NCBI RefSeq assembly: GCF_030697305.1 | Contig: NZ_JAUYQL010000004.1 | Coordinates: forward strand, 1-42,195 | From: Phenylobacterium sp. | GTDB taxonomy: Bacteria; Pseudomonadota; Alphaproteobacteria; Caulobacterales; Caulobacteraceae | Length of the DNA stretch: 42,195 nucleotides | Direction of reading: 5' to 3' | Shown here: piece after piece, positions 16,816 to 26,830 of the stretch | Position numbering within the stretch: the stretch's first letter is position 1 | Layout of the letters: every line of letters starts with the position of its first letter | Program-made: the position numbers and the translations under genes | The notes under the pieces: model-generated | Seen by the model: the letters and a program-made list of their open reading frames with translations, nothing else | What the model was told of the DNA's origin: nothing | Database searches by the model: none

Positions 16816-18357
16816 TCAGCCTAGCTGAGGCTTCAGACGCAGGATCTGCGCCAGGGTGGCGGCCCGCTTGGCGATCTGCTCGCCAAGCAGGATATCGGCC
16901 CAGCCGGGTTCGGCGGAGAGCACCAGGCGGTCGCCTTCGATGGTCAGGCGCGACTGCTCCAACAGCTTGGGATTGCGGCCCATCAGGTCGCTGGCCAGCC
17001 TGACGCCTGCGCCCAGCGCGCGGGCGCGCTGGCGACGTTCGGCGCTCAACACCCGACCGACGATCTCGGGATGCGGCGGCGTGCTGGCGGCGGTGTGGCG
17101 AGCGAAGGCGGCGCAGGCTAGGAAGGCGCGCTCCGGATGGCTGAGGCCAGCCAGCGGCGCGCGCAGCACCTGGTCGAACACCACGTCGGCGCGATGGTCG
17201 GGGTGCAGGCGTGCGCCCAGATCGGCGAGCCTGGCGGCGGCGCCCAGCATGACGGCGTCGCGACCGCCGAACAGCGGCTCCAGCGCCGCGAACGCCGGCC
17301 GCAGCCAGGCCTCGACCGGCGCGCCCAGGGCTGGCGTCAGGCCGCGCGCCGCGGTCAGCGCTTCGCAACCTTCCAGCAGGGGATCGCGGGTGCGTTCGGC
17401 CGGGCTCATGGTCTCGAACAGCAGGCCTTCCCGCAGGCCGTAGGCGGAGATCATCACGCGCTCGATCTGCAGTCGCTCGATCAGCGCCTCAAGCACCAGC
17501 GCCGAGTAGGGAAGGGTGTCGAAACGCTTCTTGGACATCCCCTCGATGCGCTCCAGCGAGCGCTGCGACTGGCGCGAGACGAAGCGGGCGACGTCGAGGG
17601 CGTCGGCGCGGCTCATCTCGTACTGGTGGGCGACACGCAACGGATAGTCGGCGATCACCATGTGCAGCAGGGCGAGGTTGCGCCAGGCGCCGCCGACGGC
17701 GTGGAACTCGCGGGTCACGAACCGATCGGCCACGGGCTTCAGCCGTTGATCGACGACCCGTCGCGCGGCGTCGATGTCCAGCGGCTTGGGCGCGCCCAGG
17801 GCGAATGGACCGAGCGCCAGGCTGACGCCGTCGCCGGGGCCCCCGGCGTTCAGGCGGACGAGTTCCAGGCTGGAGCCGCCCATGTCGCCGACCACGCCGG
17901 TGGCGTCGGGCTCGCCGGCGATGACGCCCAGGGCGGCGAACCGCGCTTCGTCCTCGCCGGACAGCAGGCGGATGGAGAGGCCCGTCTCCTCCTCGACGCG
18001 ACGCAGGAAAGCCGGACCGTCTCGCGCCTCGCGCACCGCCGCGGTCGCCACAGCGAACACAGAGCCGGGCTCCCAGCCCTCCAGCACGGCGCGGAAGCGT
18101 CGGAGCGCCGCCAGGGCCGCCTCGACGCCGTCAGGCGATAGCTTGCCGGTGCGGGGAAGTTCGCGCCCCAAGCCGGCCAGCGACTTCTCGTTGAACACCG
18201 TCCAGACGGTGCGTCCCTCCAGGCGATAGATCACCAGGCGTACGGAATTGGAGCCGACATCGATCACCGCCGCCTGACGGCCCGTCGCGAGGCTGTCAGG
18301 CGCAGGGTTCTCGGGCTGGAGGCGTATCGCCGCCGCGCTATCCGCGCGTGGCCACAT
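16816..18357 (-). CDS. ppx: Exopolyphosphatase / pppGpp phosphohydrolase family
   Basis: Ppx/GppA enzymes remove terminal phosphate from polyphosphate or from pppGpp. The 513-residue product has the actin-like ATPase fold with [14 protein letters not shown] (about 31-44) and [11 protein letters not shown], followed by a C-terminal helical domain of the HD type. The start overlaps the end of ppk by 20 bp, so synthesis and breakdown of polyP are coupled in one operon. Ppx versus GppA activity cannot be settled from sequence; the ppk link favours polyP. Confidence 0.92.
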   Translation of the reverse strand: MWPRADSAAAIRLQPENPAPDSLATGRQAAVIDVGSNSVRLVIYRLEGRTVWTVFNEKSLAGLGRELPRTGKLSPDGVEAALAALRRFRAVLEGWEPGSVFAVATAAVREARDGPAFLRRVEEETGLSIRLLSGEDEARFAALGVIAGEPDATGVVGDMGGSSLELVRLNAGGPGDGVSLALGPFALGAPKPLDIDAARRVVDQRLKPVADRFVTREFHAVGGAWRNLALLHMVIADYPLRVAHQYEMSRADALDVARFVSRQSQRSLERIEGMSKKRFDTLPYSALVLEALIERLQIERVMISAYGLREGLLFETMSPAERTRDPLLEGCEALTAARGLTPALGAPVEAWLRPAFAALEPLFGGRDAVMLGAAARLADLGARLHPDHRADVVFDQVLRAPLAGLSHPERAFLACAAFARHTAASTPPHPEIVGRVLSAERRQRARALGAGVRLASDLMGRNPKLLEQSRLTIEGDRLVLSAEPGWADILLGEQIAKRAATLAQILRLKPQLG

Positions 18358-20539
18358 GATCGATCGCGCGCGGCATGTCCTTAACCTTCTGACCTCGTCC
18401 TGAGAGGCTCGGATTGGTCATGAAGTACTCGTGCGCCGAAAAGGCGCCCGGATGGTCCCAGGACGGATCCCGCGTATAGCGACCGGCGCCGTCGAGCGTC
18501 CAGCTCTGCGCTTCGTCTTTCAGGTTGGCGACCATGATCTGCTGCAGCACCTGCTGGTGCACGGTCGGGTTCTCGATGGGCGTCAGGCACTCGACGCGGC
18601 GGTCGAGATTGCGCGGCATCCAGTCGGCCGAGGAGATGTACACCTTGGTGTCCGCCGAAGGCATCGGCGCGCCGTTGGCGAAGGCGACGATGCGGGCGTG
18701 CTCCAGGAAGCGGCCGACAATGCTCTTCACCCGGATGTTGTCGGACAGACCCGGCACGCCCGGGCGCAGGCAGCAGACGCCGCGGATCACCAGGTCGATG
18801 CTGACGCCGGCCTGACTGGCGGCATAGAGGGCGTCGATGATCACCGGGTCGACCAGGGCGTTGAGCTTGGCCCAGATCGCCGCGGGCTTGCCGGCCCGCG
18901 CGTTCTCAGCCTCGCGCAGGATCAGGCTCAGCAGGTCCTGCTTCATGGTGATCGGCGAGAACGACAGCTTCTCCAGCCGTTCGGGGCGCGCGTAGCCGGT
19001 GATGAAGTTGAACAGCCGCGTGGAATCGCGGCTCAGCACCGGATCGGTGGTGAACAGCGACAGGTCGGTATAGATGCGCGCCGTCACCTGGTGATAGTTG
19101 CCGGTGCCGAAGTGGCAGTAGGTGCGCAAGCCCTCGCCCTCGCGGCGGACCACCACCGAGAGCTTGGCGTGGGTCTTGTACTCCACGAAGCCGAAGACCA
19201 CGTGGACGCCGGCCCGTTCCAGGTCGCGGGCCCAGCGCATGTTGGCCTCTTCGTCGAAGCGCGCCTTGATCTCCACCAGGGCGGTGACGTTCTTGCCGGA
19301 CTCCGCGGCCGCGATCAGGGCGGCGATGATCGGGCTGTCCTTCGATGTGCGATAGAGGGTCTGCTTGATCGCCAGCACATTGGGGTCGCTGGCCGCCTGG
19401 CGCAGGAATTGGACCACCACGTCAAAGCTCTCGAACGGGTGGTGGACCAGGATGTCCTTCTCGCGGATCGCGGCGAAGCAGTCGCCGGCGTGGTCGCGGA
19501 TCCGTTCGGGGAAGCGCGCCTCGAACGGCTTGAAGGTCAGATCGGGGCGGTCCGCCGGGATCAGTTGCGACAGCTCGTCCAGGCCCAGCAGCCCGTCGAT
19601 GAGGATCACGTCCTCGGGGTTGGCCTTCAGCGCGCCGCAGATGAAGTCGCGCAGCTCCTGCGGCATGGCGGTCTCGATCTCGACGCGCACCACCGAGCCC
19701 ATGCGACGCTGTTTGATCAGCGCCTCGAACTCGCGGACCAGGTCTTCGGCCTCTTCCTCCATCTCCACGTCGCTGTCGCGGATCAGGCGGAACACACCCT
19801 GGGCCTCGACGTCGCAGCCGGGGAACAGATGGTCGAGGAACAGGGCGACCATGTTCTCGAGCGACAGGTAGCGGCGCTCCGTGGAGCCCGCCTGTGCGGG
19901 AATTTCCCAGAAGCGGGCGACCTGGGCGGGGATCGGCATCATCGCGTACAGCAGCCGTGAATCGGTGGCCCGCTTCAGCTTCAGCACCAGCGAGAACGCA
20001 AGGTTCGGGATGAACGGGAACGGGTGCGCCGGGTCGATCGCCAGCGGCGTGAGCACCGGAAACAGGCGTGTCAGGAACTGCTCTTCAAGCGCCGCCCGCT
20101 CGGCGGGGGTGACATCGTCTGGCGCGACCAAATGCAGGCCCTGGCTGCTCAGCTCGGTGCAGAGCTGGCCCCAGCGGATCTGCTGATCGGCCATCAGGTC
20201 GGCGGCGGCGGCGTTGATCTTCAGGAGTTGCTCGGCCGGCGCCAGGCCGTCCTGGCTGAGCACGCGCACGCCCTCGCGCACCTGCGCCTTCAGGCCGGCG
20301 ACGCGGACCATGTAGAATTCGTCGAGGTTGTTGGCCGAGATCGCCAGGAACCTCAGCCGCTCCAGCAGGGGGTGGCGCGGATTGTGGCTCTCTTCCAGCA
20401 CGCGCCGGTTGAACGACAACCACGACAGTTCGCGGTTGAAGAACCGCTCGGTGCTGTCAGCCAGCGTCTGGTCCCACCCGAGCTGGAGTCTCGCGCCCTC
20501 ATTGGCGGGGCGAGGGGGAGTGGGCGCGGCATAGGTCAT
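18338..20539 (-). CDS. ppk: Polyphosphate kinase 1
   Basis: Ppk1 makes polyphosphate from ATP and is usually membrane-associated. The product (733 residues from this start) has the N-domain beginning [18 protein letters not shown], the head domain, and the two catalytic phospholipase-D-like domains. Active-site histidine contexts are [20 protein letters not shown] and [11 protein letters not shown] use the ATG at 20539, preceded by GGCGGAG; the frame extends to an ATG at 20575. It lies 3' of hdaA and overlaps ppx. The segment IPAQAGSTE (near 19880-19905) coincides with a small DNA palindrome and looks inserted. Confidence 0.95.
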   Translation of the reverse strand: MTYAAPTPPRPANEGARLQLGWDQTLADSTERFFNRELSWLSFNRRVLEESHNPRHPLLERLRFLAISANNLDEFYMVRVAGLKAQVREGVRVLSQDGLAPAEQLLKINAAAADLMADQQIRWGQLCTELSSQGLHLVAPDDVTPAERAALEEQFLTRLFPVLTPLAIDPAHPFPFIPNLAFSLVLKLKRATDSRLLYAMMPIPAQVARFWEIPAQAGSTERRYLSLENMVALFLDHLFPGCDVEAQGVFRLIRDSDVEMEEEAEDLVREFEALIKQRRMGSVVRVEIETAMPQELRDFICGALKANPEDVILIDGLLGLDELSQLIPADRPDLTFKPFEARFPERIRDHAGDCFAAIREKDILVHHPFESFDVVVQFLRQAASDPNVLAIKQTLYRTSKDSPIIAALIAAAESGKNVTALVEIKARFDEEANMRWARDLERAGVHVVFGFVEYKTHAKLSVVVRREGEGLRTYCHFGTGNYHQVTARIYTDLSLFTTDPVLSRDSTRLFNFITGYARPERLEKLSFSPITMKQDLLSLILREAENARAGKPAAIWAKLNALVDPVIIDALYAASQAGVSIDLVIRGVCCLRPGVPGLSDNIRVKSIVGRFLEHARIVAFANGAPMPSADTKVYISSADWMPRNLDRRVECLTPIENPTVHQQVLQQIMVANLKDEAQSWTLDGAGRYTRDPSWDHPGAFSAHEYFMTNPSLSGRGQKVKDMPRAIDHVATRG

Positions 20540-20608
20540 CGAAAAAGGCGCTCCGCCTGGAAGATCCGGACGCATTCTGGCCGGAGGAACTGCATTGGCC
20601 CTAAGTGT

Positions 20609-21280
20609 TCACGGAAAAAGGTCAAGATTCTGATTATCGCCCTCAAGCACCGATCTGGCGAGGGCGCGCGAAACGGGTCGTCCGGCCGCGTCGGCCGCTT
20701 CGTCAAGGCGCATGACGATTTCGCGGGCGTACGGGATCGACCGCTCCATCCGCCGCAGCAGATAGGGATAGACATCCTTGGTCGGGCGAATGCTCCGCTG
20801 ACGGAAGAATTTTCTCAACACCGCCTCAAGGATCTCGTCGTCGGGTTCCTGGATCTCGGCCACCGGCAGCGCGTTGAGCCGGGAACGCAGGTCGGGGACC
20901 TCGGCCGGCCAGGCCGCTGGCGGCGTACGCGCGGTGAGCAACAGGCTGGCGCCCTCGCGCGCCGCCATGTTGATCAGGTGAAACAGGGCCTCGGCGGGCG
21001 CGCCGCGGTCGACGTCCTCGATCAGCGCGGGCCGGCCGGCCGCCGCCGCGAGATCGGGCGTCAGCCGCTCGAGCATCGCCGCACCGGTTTCGGCGGCCCA
21101 GACACGGGCGAGATGGGTCTTGCCGACGCCTTCAGGCCCGACCAGCACCAGACAACCGCCGTGCCAGTTCGGCCACGTGGCGAGCGTCGCCAGGGCCTGG
21201 GCGTTCGCCGCGCCAGCCTGGAAGTCGTCACGGTTATAGGCGGCGGGGCGCTCGAGGCTCAGCCGTAGCTGTCGCACCAT
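20609..21280 (-). CDS. hdaA: HdaA, regulatory inactivator of DnaA
   Basis: Hda-type proteins bind the sliding clamp and stimulate DnaA-ATP hydrolysis, limiting re-initiation. The 223-residue product starts with a clamp-binding motif QLRLSLE (residues 4-10), then a single AAA+ domain: Walker A GPEGVGKT (48-55), a short acidic Walker B (IEDVD), the DLRSRLNA arginine-finger segment and a C-terminal sensor-2 helix (SIPYAREIVMRLDEAA). There is no DNA-binding domain IV, which separates it from DnaA. Adjacency to ppk also occurs in Caulobacter, as I recall. Confidence 0.93.
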   Translation of the reverse strand: MVRQLRLSLERPAAYNRDDFQAGAANAQALATLATWPNWHGGCLVLVGPEGVGKTHLARVWAAETGAAMLERLTPDLAAAAGRPALIEDVDRGAPAEALFHLINMAAREGASLLLTARTPPAAWPAEVPDLRSRLNALPVAEIQEPDDEILEAVLRKFFRQRSIRPTKDVYPYLLRRMERSIPYAREIVMRLDEAADAAGRPVSRALARSVLEGDNQNLDLFP

Positions 21281-21370
21281 GAGGCGGGTCCGAGGCTGAA
21301 AAGGAGACCGGTGGGATTCCAGCGTGTTGGTGCCGGATATTGCAGGCGAATAGAAGGCGCTGCGGCGCGC

Positions 21371-22138
21371 CTAGTCCACGACGCCGGTGGACGGCCGGTC
21401 GCGCGCCGCCATCAGCGACCAGCCTTCGGGCTTCAGCAACTCCAGCGGAGAGAACCTGACCTTGTAGTTCATCTTGGCGCTGCCGCGCACCCAGTAGCCC
21501 AGATAGACGTAGGGCAGGCTGGTCAGGCAGGCCTGAATGACGTGGTCGAGGATCACGAACGAGCCCAGGCTGCGGCGCGCCATGCCGGGATCATAGAAGC
21601 TGTAGACCAGCGACAGACCGTCGCTCATCAGGTCGACCAGGGCGCAGGCCACCAGATCGCCCGGCCCGCCGTCACGCGAACGCACGCGATACTCCATCAG
21701 GTGGGTGCGCACAGCGGTGTCTTCGACCATCGCCACGAAGTCCGGCCAGGTCATCTCGGCCATGCCGCCGTCGGCGTGGCGTGCGCCCAGATAGCGGCGC
21801 AGCAGGTCGAACTGCTCCATCGTCGCCTCGGCCTCGACCAGATGGCGTTCGAGGTCCTCGTTGCGCGCCAGGGTGCGGCGCTCGGAGCGCGAGAACACAT
21901 AGTCGGAAGCCGGGATGCGCGCCGAGACGCACGACTGGCAGGACTCGCAGGCCGGCCGATAGGCGATGTTCTGAGAACGCCGGAAACCGACCTGGGTCAG
22001 GGAGTCGTTGACCACCGCGCCGTCCGACAGCGGCAGATGTGCGAACACTTTGCGCTCGAAGCGTCCAGGCAGGTACGGGCACGCGGAAGGCGCGGTCAGA
22101 AAGAACCTGAGCTGTCGGGTCGGGAAATGCTGCGTCAC
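21371..22138 (-). CDS. bpt: Aspartate/glutamate leucyltransferase Bpt (N-end rule)
   Basis: Bpt transfers leucine from Leu-tRNA to proteins with N-terminal Asp or Glu, marking them for ClpS/ClpAP. The product has the ATE-type N-domain (TRQLRFFLTAPSACPYLPGR, and ACESCQSCVSAR with clustered cysteines) and the C-domain (YSFYDPGMARRSLGSF, YVYLGYWVRGS). I prefer the GTG at 22138, because homologues start just before QHFPTRQL; an ATG at 22189 would add 17 residues and has no visible ribosome-binding site. Previously such genes were labelled arginyltransferase. It lies between motB and hdaA without overlap. Confidence 0.92.
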   Translation of the reverse strand: MTQHFPTRQLRFFLTAPSACPYLPGRFERKVFAHLPLSDGAVVNDSLTQVGFRRSQNIAYRPACESCQSCVSARIPASDYVFSRSERRTLARNEDLERHLVEAEATMEQFDLLRRYLGARHADGGMAEMTWPDFVAMVEDTAVRTHLMEYRVRSRDGGPGDLVACALVDLMSDGLSLVYSFYDPGMARRSLGSFVILDHVIQACLTSLPYVYLGYWVRGSAKMNYKVRFSPLELLKPEGWSLMAARDRPSTGVVD

Positions 22139-22216
22139 GGACTTGCGGTCGCTCTCAAACCACTGCGCACGAGCTTGATTAGGCGTCATGCCAAGCGCTC
22201 GCGCAAGCGGGTAACG

Positions 22217-23113
22217 TCACAGTCCGTGATCGGGCGGCAGGACGGGCGCTTCGCGTAACAAGACGATGGCGATGCGACGGTTGCCGGGCAGGGTCGGATC
22301 GTCCGGATACAGAGGCTCGGAGTTCGCCTTTCCCGAGACTTGGTACACGCGGTCCGAGTCGACGCCGGAGGCCTGCAGCACACGGCGCGAGGCGTCGGCG
22401 CGCGAGGCGGAAAGCTGCCAGTCGCCGTCGGGTCTGGCGCCGCCCGTGCTGGCTGATGTGTGACCGTAGATGCTGATCCTGTTGGGCAGCTGGTTGATCA
22501 CCTTGGAGATCGCCCGCAGCAGCAGCTTGGCCCGGTCGTTGGGCTGGGCCGCGCCTTCGTTGAACATCGAGCGGCCTTCCTGATCGACCAACTGGATGCG
22601 CAGACCCTCGGGCGTCTGGTCGACGATCAGGTTCTTCGACAGTTCGGCCAGCTCCGGCATGTCCTGCAGCGCCTGGCGCAGCGACTGGGCGGCGGAGGCG
22701 AAAGCGGCCTGTTCCTGTTTCTGCAGCGCCTCTTGAGCCGCGTCGGCGCTGGAGGCCTCGCTCTTGGCGGCGTCGGTGCTTTTGCCGTCGTCAGGGTTCT
22801 GCGATTCGGGCGCCAGCTCCTCGATCACCGAGCGCGAACCGGAGCCCTTGGCCCCGTCGTCGCCGAGTGCGGTGCCACCGAGGATGCCGCCGGAGCCGGA
22901 TGTGGTTTCGGAAACGCTGGCCGGCGCGAAGTAGTCTGCGATGCCGCGCTTTTGCTCGGGACTTGTGGTGTTGATCAGCCACATCAGCAGGAAGAAGGCC
23001 ATCATCGCGGTCACGAAGTCGGCGTAGGCGACCTTCCACGCGCCGCCGTGGTGGCCGTGTCCGCCACCCTTCTTGATCTTCTTGATGACGATAGGCGCGT
23101 CGCCGACCGACAT
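22217..23113 (-). CDS. motB: Flagellar motor stator protein MotB
   Basis: MotB is the peptidoglycan-anchored stator subunit. The 298-residue product has a basic glycine/histidine-rich N-terminus, a single membrane helix with the proton-binding Asp32 in AYADFVTAMMAFFLLMWL, a low-complexity linker (about 70-130), and an OmpA-like peptidoglycan-binding domain (ISIYGHTSA, WQLSASRADASRRVL, NRRIAIVLL). Asp rather than a Na+-type context points to proton drive. motA is not adjacent. Upstream are a 14-bp palindrome at 23142-23155 and two GTTAAG half-sites, possibly regulatory. Confidence 0.95.
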   Translation of the reverse strand: MSVGDAPIVIKKIKKGGGHGHHGGAWKVAYADFVTAMMAFFLLMWLINTTSPEQKRGIADYFAPASVSETTSGSGGILGGTALGDDGAKGSGSRSVIEELAPESQNPDDGKSTDAAKSEASSADAAQEALQKQEQAAFASAAQSLRQALQDMPELAELSKNLIVDQTPEGLRIQLVDQEGRSMFNEGAAQPNDRAKLLLRAISKVINQLPNRISIYGHTSASTGGARPDGDWQLSASRADASRRVLQASGVDSDRVYQVSGKANSEPLYPDDPTLPGNRRIAIVLLREAPVLPPDHGL

Positions 23114-23141
23114 GGTTGACCCCGGTTAAGCCTGCTGATGG

Positions 23142-23155
23142 GCGACCCTGGTCGC
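23142..23155. promoter_or_regulatory. Palindrome upstream of motB
   Basis: GCGACC-CT-GGTCGC is a perfect inverted repeat about 30 to 40 bp before the motB ATG. GTTAAG occurs on both sides (within 23124-23130 and 23161-23167). Read toward motB these are CTTAAC, resembling TTAAC half-sites bound by CtrA, but the spacing is far from the canonical 7 bp. Confidence 0.25.
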
Positions 23156-23217
23156 GCGCCCGTTAAGATGGTGTTGCAAGGGCCTGTCTGGCTGCCCGAA
23201 AAAACACCTGTGGACGC

Positions 23218-23337
23218 TTAGTCGCGGCGTTCGGGATTGGACGCCATGTAGCCGCGATGGGCGCTCCAGAGCACCGCCAGGCCGATGGTGAACGGCGAGG
23301 TCAGCAGCGCAGTGGCGACTATGAGGTCCGAAAGCAT
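23218..23337 (-). CDS. Small single-pass membrane protein (39 aa)
   Basis: A 39-residue reading starts MLSDLIVATALLTSPFTIGL, giving one hydrophobic helix, and ends in a charged tail (SNPERRD). Hydrophobic content and the basic residues after the helix (WSAHRGY) look protein-like rather than random. The frame is open further upstream, but that part is arginine-rich. A weak GCGGA precedes the ATG. It lies between hemB and motB on the same strand. No family recognised; function unknown. Confidence 0.5.
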   Translation of the reverse strand: MLSDLIVATALLTSPFTIGLAVLWSAHRGYMASNPERRD

Positions 23338-23443
23338 GGGTCCGCTCGCGTTTGAATGGCGTGAGGCGACGCTAGAGCGCTGGCGATAAACAGATTCTTT
23401 ACGACGATCGGGCGCGACGCCCGGTCGCATGCGCCGCACCCGT

Positions 23444-24454
23444 TCAGGCGCCGAGCAGACGGGCCGCGGTAGGGGCGAAATAGGTGATCACACCGGCGCA
23501 TCCGGCGCGCTTGAACGCGCCCAGGCTTTCCAGGATCGCGCGCTCCTCGTCCAGCCAGCCGTTGCGGGCGGCGGCCATCAGCATCGCGTACTCGCCGGAG
23601 ACCTGGAACGCGAAGGTCGGCATGGAAAACGCGTCCACGACCCGCTGAACGATGTCGAGATAGGGCATCCCCGGCTTGACCATCACCATGTCGGCGCCCT
23701 CGGCGATGTCGAGCGCCACTTCGCGCAGGGCCTCGTCGCTGTTGGCGGCGTCCATCTGGTAGGTCTTCTTGTCAGGCGGATTGTCCACCGAGCCGGTCCC
23801 GAGCTTCCCCGAGCCAATCGCCTCGCGGTAAGGGCCATAGAAGGCCGAGGCGAACTTGGCGGCGTAGGACATGATCATCACGTCCTGATGCCCCGCCGCC
23901 TCCAGCGCCTGACGCAGCGCGCCGCAGCGGCCGTCCATCATGTCGGAGGGCGCCAGGATGTCGCAGCCGGCCTCAGCCTGCATCAGCCCCTGGGCGACCA
24001 GTTGCTCGATCGTCGGGTCGTTGACGATACGGCCGCCTTCCAGCAGCCCGTCGTGGCCGTGGTCGGTGAACGGGTCCAGGGCCACGTCGCACATCACGCC
24101 GACCTCGGGGGCCGCGTCCTTCATCGCCTTGACCGCGCGCGCCACCAGGCCGTCCGGATCGAGCGCCAGGGAGCCCGCGGCGTCCTTGCCAGCCCCGTCG
24201 ATGTGCGGGAACACCGCGATCGCCGGGATGCCCAGAGCGCGCGCCTGGCGGGCCGCGTCGGCGCATCCCTTGACCGACAGGCGCGACACGCCGGGCATGG
24301 AGCTGACCGGGACGTCGCCTTCGCCGTCATGGACGACCATCGACCAGATCAGGTCTGCAGGGGTCAGCACGCTCTCGCGCACCAGGCGACGGATCCAGTC
24401 GGCCTGGCGCAGGCGGCGCAGCCGAAGGGCGGGATAGGCGGCGAGCGGGCTCAT
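23444..24454 (-). CDS. hemB: Delta-aminolevulinic acid dehydratase (porphobilinogen synthase)
   Basis: HemB condenses two ALA molecules to porphobilinogen. The 336-residue product has the two Schiff-base lysines, Lys200 in MSYAAKFAS and Lys260 in MVKPGMP. The metal region reads CDVALDPFTDHGHDG (122-136), with Asp where the zinc enzymes have cysteines, so it belongs to the Mg-dependent class. It is divergent from the acyl-CoA dehydrogenase gene. hemA, the preceding step, lies 3.3 kb away on the other strand. Confidence 0.96.
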   Translation of the reverse strand: MSPLAAYPALRLRRLRQADWIRRLVRESVLTPADLIWSMVVHDGEGDVPVSSMPGVSRLSVKGCADAARQARALGIPAIAVFPHIDGAGKDAAGSLALDPDGLVARAVKAMKDAAPEVGVMCDVALDPFTDHGHDGLLEGGRIVNDPTIEQLVAQGLMQAEAGCDILAPSDMMDGRCGALRQALEAAGHQDVMIMSYAAKFASAFYGPYREAIGSGKLGTGSVDNPPDKKTYQMDAANSDEALREVALDIAEGADMVMVKPGMPYLDIVQRVVDAFSMPTFAFQVSGEYAMLMAAARNGWLDEERAILESLGAFKRAGCAGVITYFAPTAARLLGA

Positions 24455-24596
24455 GACTGCGCTGTGACCGATCGGACGGTCGCAGGCAAGCGGATCGTCG
24501 CCTGTTGCGATTATCGGCGAAAGACGTCTTCAGTCTCTCGCGACTCGCCAGCCCGACAGGACCGCGCGAGCTGCGAAAAGGCGGACGTTAGGGAAC

Positions 24597-25736
24597 ATGG
24601 ATTTCACGCTCAACGAGGATCAGCGCGCCATTCAGGACGCCGCGCGCGATTTCGCTGCCGGCGAGATGGCGCCCCACGCCGCGCGCTGGGACGAGGAGAA
24701 GCACTTTCCGGTCGATGTGCTGCGCAGCGCCGCGGCTCTGGGTTTCGCCGGGCTCTACGTCAAGGAGGACGTCGGCGGTTCCGGCCTGACACGCCTCGAC
24801 GCCTCGCTCGTGTTCGAGCAGCTGTCACAGGGCGACGTGGCGACAGCGGCCTTTCTGTCGATCCACAACATGGTCTCCTGGATGGTCGACCGGTTCGGCG
24901 CCGACGCGCTGCGCCAACGCTTCCTGCCCAGACTGACGACCATGGAGCTGGTCGGCAGCTACTGCCTGACGGAGCCCGGCGCCGGGTCCGACGCCGCGTC
25001 GCTTTCGACCAGCGCCCGGCGCGATGGCGACGACTATGTGCTGAACGGCGCCAAGGCGTTCATCTCCGGCGGCGGGGTCTCGGACGTCTATCTGGTGATG
25101 GCGCGCACGGGCGGCGCGGGCGCAAGCGGCGTCTCGGCCTTCCTGGTGGAGAACGGCACGCCGGGCCTGACGTTCGGGGCCCAGGAACGCAAAATGGGCT
25201 GGAACGCCCAGCCCACCGCCCAGGTGAACTTCGACGATGTCCGCGTGCCGGCCGCCAACATGGTCGGCGGGGAGGGCGAGGGGTTTCGCATTGCCATGGC
25301 CGGGCTGGACGGCGGACGGGTGAACATCGCCTCCTGCTCGCTGGGCGGCGCCCAGGCCGCGCTCGACCTGTCGATCGCCCAGCTCAACACGCGCAAACAG
25401 TTCGGCCGCGCGCTGAAGGAATTCCAGGCGCTGCAGTTCCGGCTGGCCGACATGGCCACCGAGCTCGAGGCCGCGCGCCTGATGGTGCGTCGCGCCGCCG
25501 CCGCCATGGACGCCCGCGATCCGGCCGCCACCCAGTATTGCGCCATGGCCAAGCGCTTCGCCACCGACGCCGGCTTCGAGGTCGCCAATCAAGCGCTGCA
25601 ATTGCACGGCGGATACGGCTATCTGCGTGACCTGCCGCTGGAACGCATCGTGCGCGATCTTCGGGTGCACCAGATCCTAGAGGGGACCAACGAGATTATG
25701 CGGGTGATCATTTCGCGCGAGCTGCTGCGTCAATGA
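24597..25736 (+). CDS. Acyl-CoA dehydrogenase, probably isobutyryl-CoA dehydrogenase
   Basis: This flavoprotein oxidises an acyl-CoA to its 2,3-enoyl form. The 379-residue product has the three-domain ACAD layout, with [16 protein letters not shown] for FAD/substrate binding, [16 protein letters not shown] in the C-domain, and catalytic Glu362 in LEGTNEIMR. The direct partner downstream is a 3-hydroxyisobutyryl-CoA hydrolase, overlapped by ATGA, which argues for isobutyryl-CoA as substrate in valine degradation (compare human ACAD8). AGGGA precedes the ATG. Substrate is inference. Confidence 0.9.
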   Translation: MDFTLNEDQRAIQDAARDFAAGEMAPHAARWDEEKHFPVDVLRSAAALGFAGLYVKEDVGGSGLTRLDASLVFEQLSQGDVATAAFLSIHNMVSWMVDRFGADALRQRFLPRLTTMELVGSYCLTEPGAGSDAASLSTSARRDGDDYVLNGAKAFISGGGVSDVYLVMARTGGAGASGVSAFLVENGTPGLTFGAQERKMGWNAQPTAQVNFDDVRVPAANMVGGEGEGFRIAMAGLDGGRVNIASCSLGGAQAALDLSIAQLNTRKQFGRALKEFQALQFRLADMATELEAARLMVRRAAAAMDARDPAATQYCAMAKRFATDAGFEVANQALQLHGGYGYLRDLPLERIVRDLRVHQILEGTNEIMRVIISRELLRQ

Positions 25737-26782
25737 GCGAACCCGAAGTGCTGGTGCGTGTCGAAGGGCGCGTCGGCCGACTGACCTTGAACCGCCCGCA
25801 GGCGCTGCACGCGCTGACGCTGACCATGTGCCAGGCGATGACCGACGCGCTGCTGGCGTGGCGTTCGGATCCTGCTGTCTCTCTGGTGCTTCTGGACCAC
25901 TCCGGCGAGCGCGGCTTCTGCGCCGGCGGGGACATCCGCATGCTGGCCGAAAGCGGGGCCGGGAACGGCCGCGCGGCGCGGGCCTTCTTTTTCACCGAAT
26001 ACCGGCTCGATCACCTGCTGTTCGAGTACGAGAAGCCGGTCGTGGCGATCCTCGACGGGGTGACGATGGGCGGCGGCGTCGGCCTGTCGCTGCCGGCGCG
26101 CTACCGGGTGGCCACGGAACGTACGAACTTCGCCATGCCGGAAACCGGCATCGGCCTGTTCCCGGACGTCGGCGGCGGCTGGCACCTGCCGCACATGCCC
26201 GACCAGATGGGCTTGTGGCTGGCGCTCACCGGATCGCGGGTCAAGGCGGCCGATTGCGAACTGCTGGGCATCGCCACCCACTTCGTCGACAGCGACCGGA
26301 TCGCCGAGTTGAAGGCCGCGATCATCGCCGACCCGGATGCGATCGAGACGACCCTGAAGCGGTTTCAAGGTGACGCCGGGTCGCCGCCGCTGGCGGAACA
26401 CCAGGATCAGATCGCCAGGATCTTCACCGGCGACAGCGTCGAGGGCATCGTGGCGGCTCTGGAGGCCGACGGTTCGGACTGGGCCAAGGCGCAGTCCGCC
26501 GCGCTGGCGTCGAAATCGCCGCAGACCTTGAAGGTCACCCTGCGCCAGATGGCCGAGGGCGCGCGTGCGCCGTCGTTCGCCGACAACATGCGCATGGAGT
26601 ATCGGATCGCCGCGCGGGTCGTGCAGCGCCACGACTTCATCGAAGGCGTGCGCGCGGTGATCGTCGACAAGGACAATAAACCGCGATGGGAGCCGACAAG
26701 CTTGGCCGGCGTTACGCCTGCCATGCTCGACGCGATCTTCGCGCCGTTGCCGCCGGACGAGGAATGGTCCCCGCTGGCGTGA
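25733..26782 (+). CDS. 3-hydroxyisobutyryl-CoA hydrolase (enoyl-CoA hydratase family)
   Basis: This crotonase-fold enzyme hydrolyses 3-hydroxyisobutyryl-CoA in valine catabolism. The 349-residue length and long C-terminal extension distinguish it from simple enoyl-CoA hydratases. Seen motifs are the oxyanion-hole segments [13 protein letters not shown] and [12 protein letters not shown], and [16 protein letters not shown], whose Glu is catalytic in HIBCH. It overlaps the acyl-CoA dehydrogenase stop by ATGA, so the pair is coupled. The next valine-pathway enzyme, 3-hydroxyisobutyrate dehydrogenase, is not adjacent. Confidence 0.9.
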   Translation: MSEPEVLVRVEGRVGRLTLNRPQALHALTLTMCQAMTDALLAWRSDPAVSLVLLDHSGERGFCAGGDIRMLAESGAGNGRAARAFFFTEYRLDHLLFEYEKPVVAILDGVTMGGGVGLSLPARYRVATERTNFAMPETGIGLFPDVGGGWHLPHMPDQMGLWLALTGSRVKAADCELLGIATHFVDSDRIAELKAAIIADPDAIETTLKRFQGDAGSPPLAEHQDQIARIFTGDSVEGIVAALEADGSDWAKAQSAALASKSPQTLKVTLRQMAEGARAPSFADNMRMEYRIAARVVQRHDFIEGVRAVIVDKDNKPRWEPTSLAGVTPAMLDAIFAPLPPDEEWSPLA

Positions 26783-26830
26783 GGCCGACGCGGCGCCGGC
26801 CATGGCGCCCGCCGATTTGGGGAGGTGTTC

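Noticed and set aside
23160..23215. Sigma-54 promoter or terminator before motB
   Set aside because: No GG-N10-GC spacing is present, and the A/T-run lies on the wrong side of the GGGC/GCCC hairpin for termination.
23429..25630. Plus-strand 733-residue open frame over hemB and the acyl-CoA dehydrogenase gene
   Set aside because: It is a shadow of two real genes in GC-rich DNA; composition is not protein-like and it carries no motifs.
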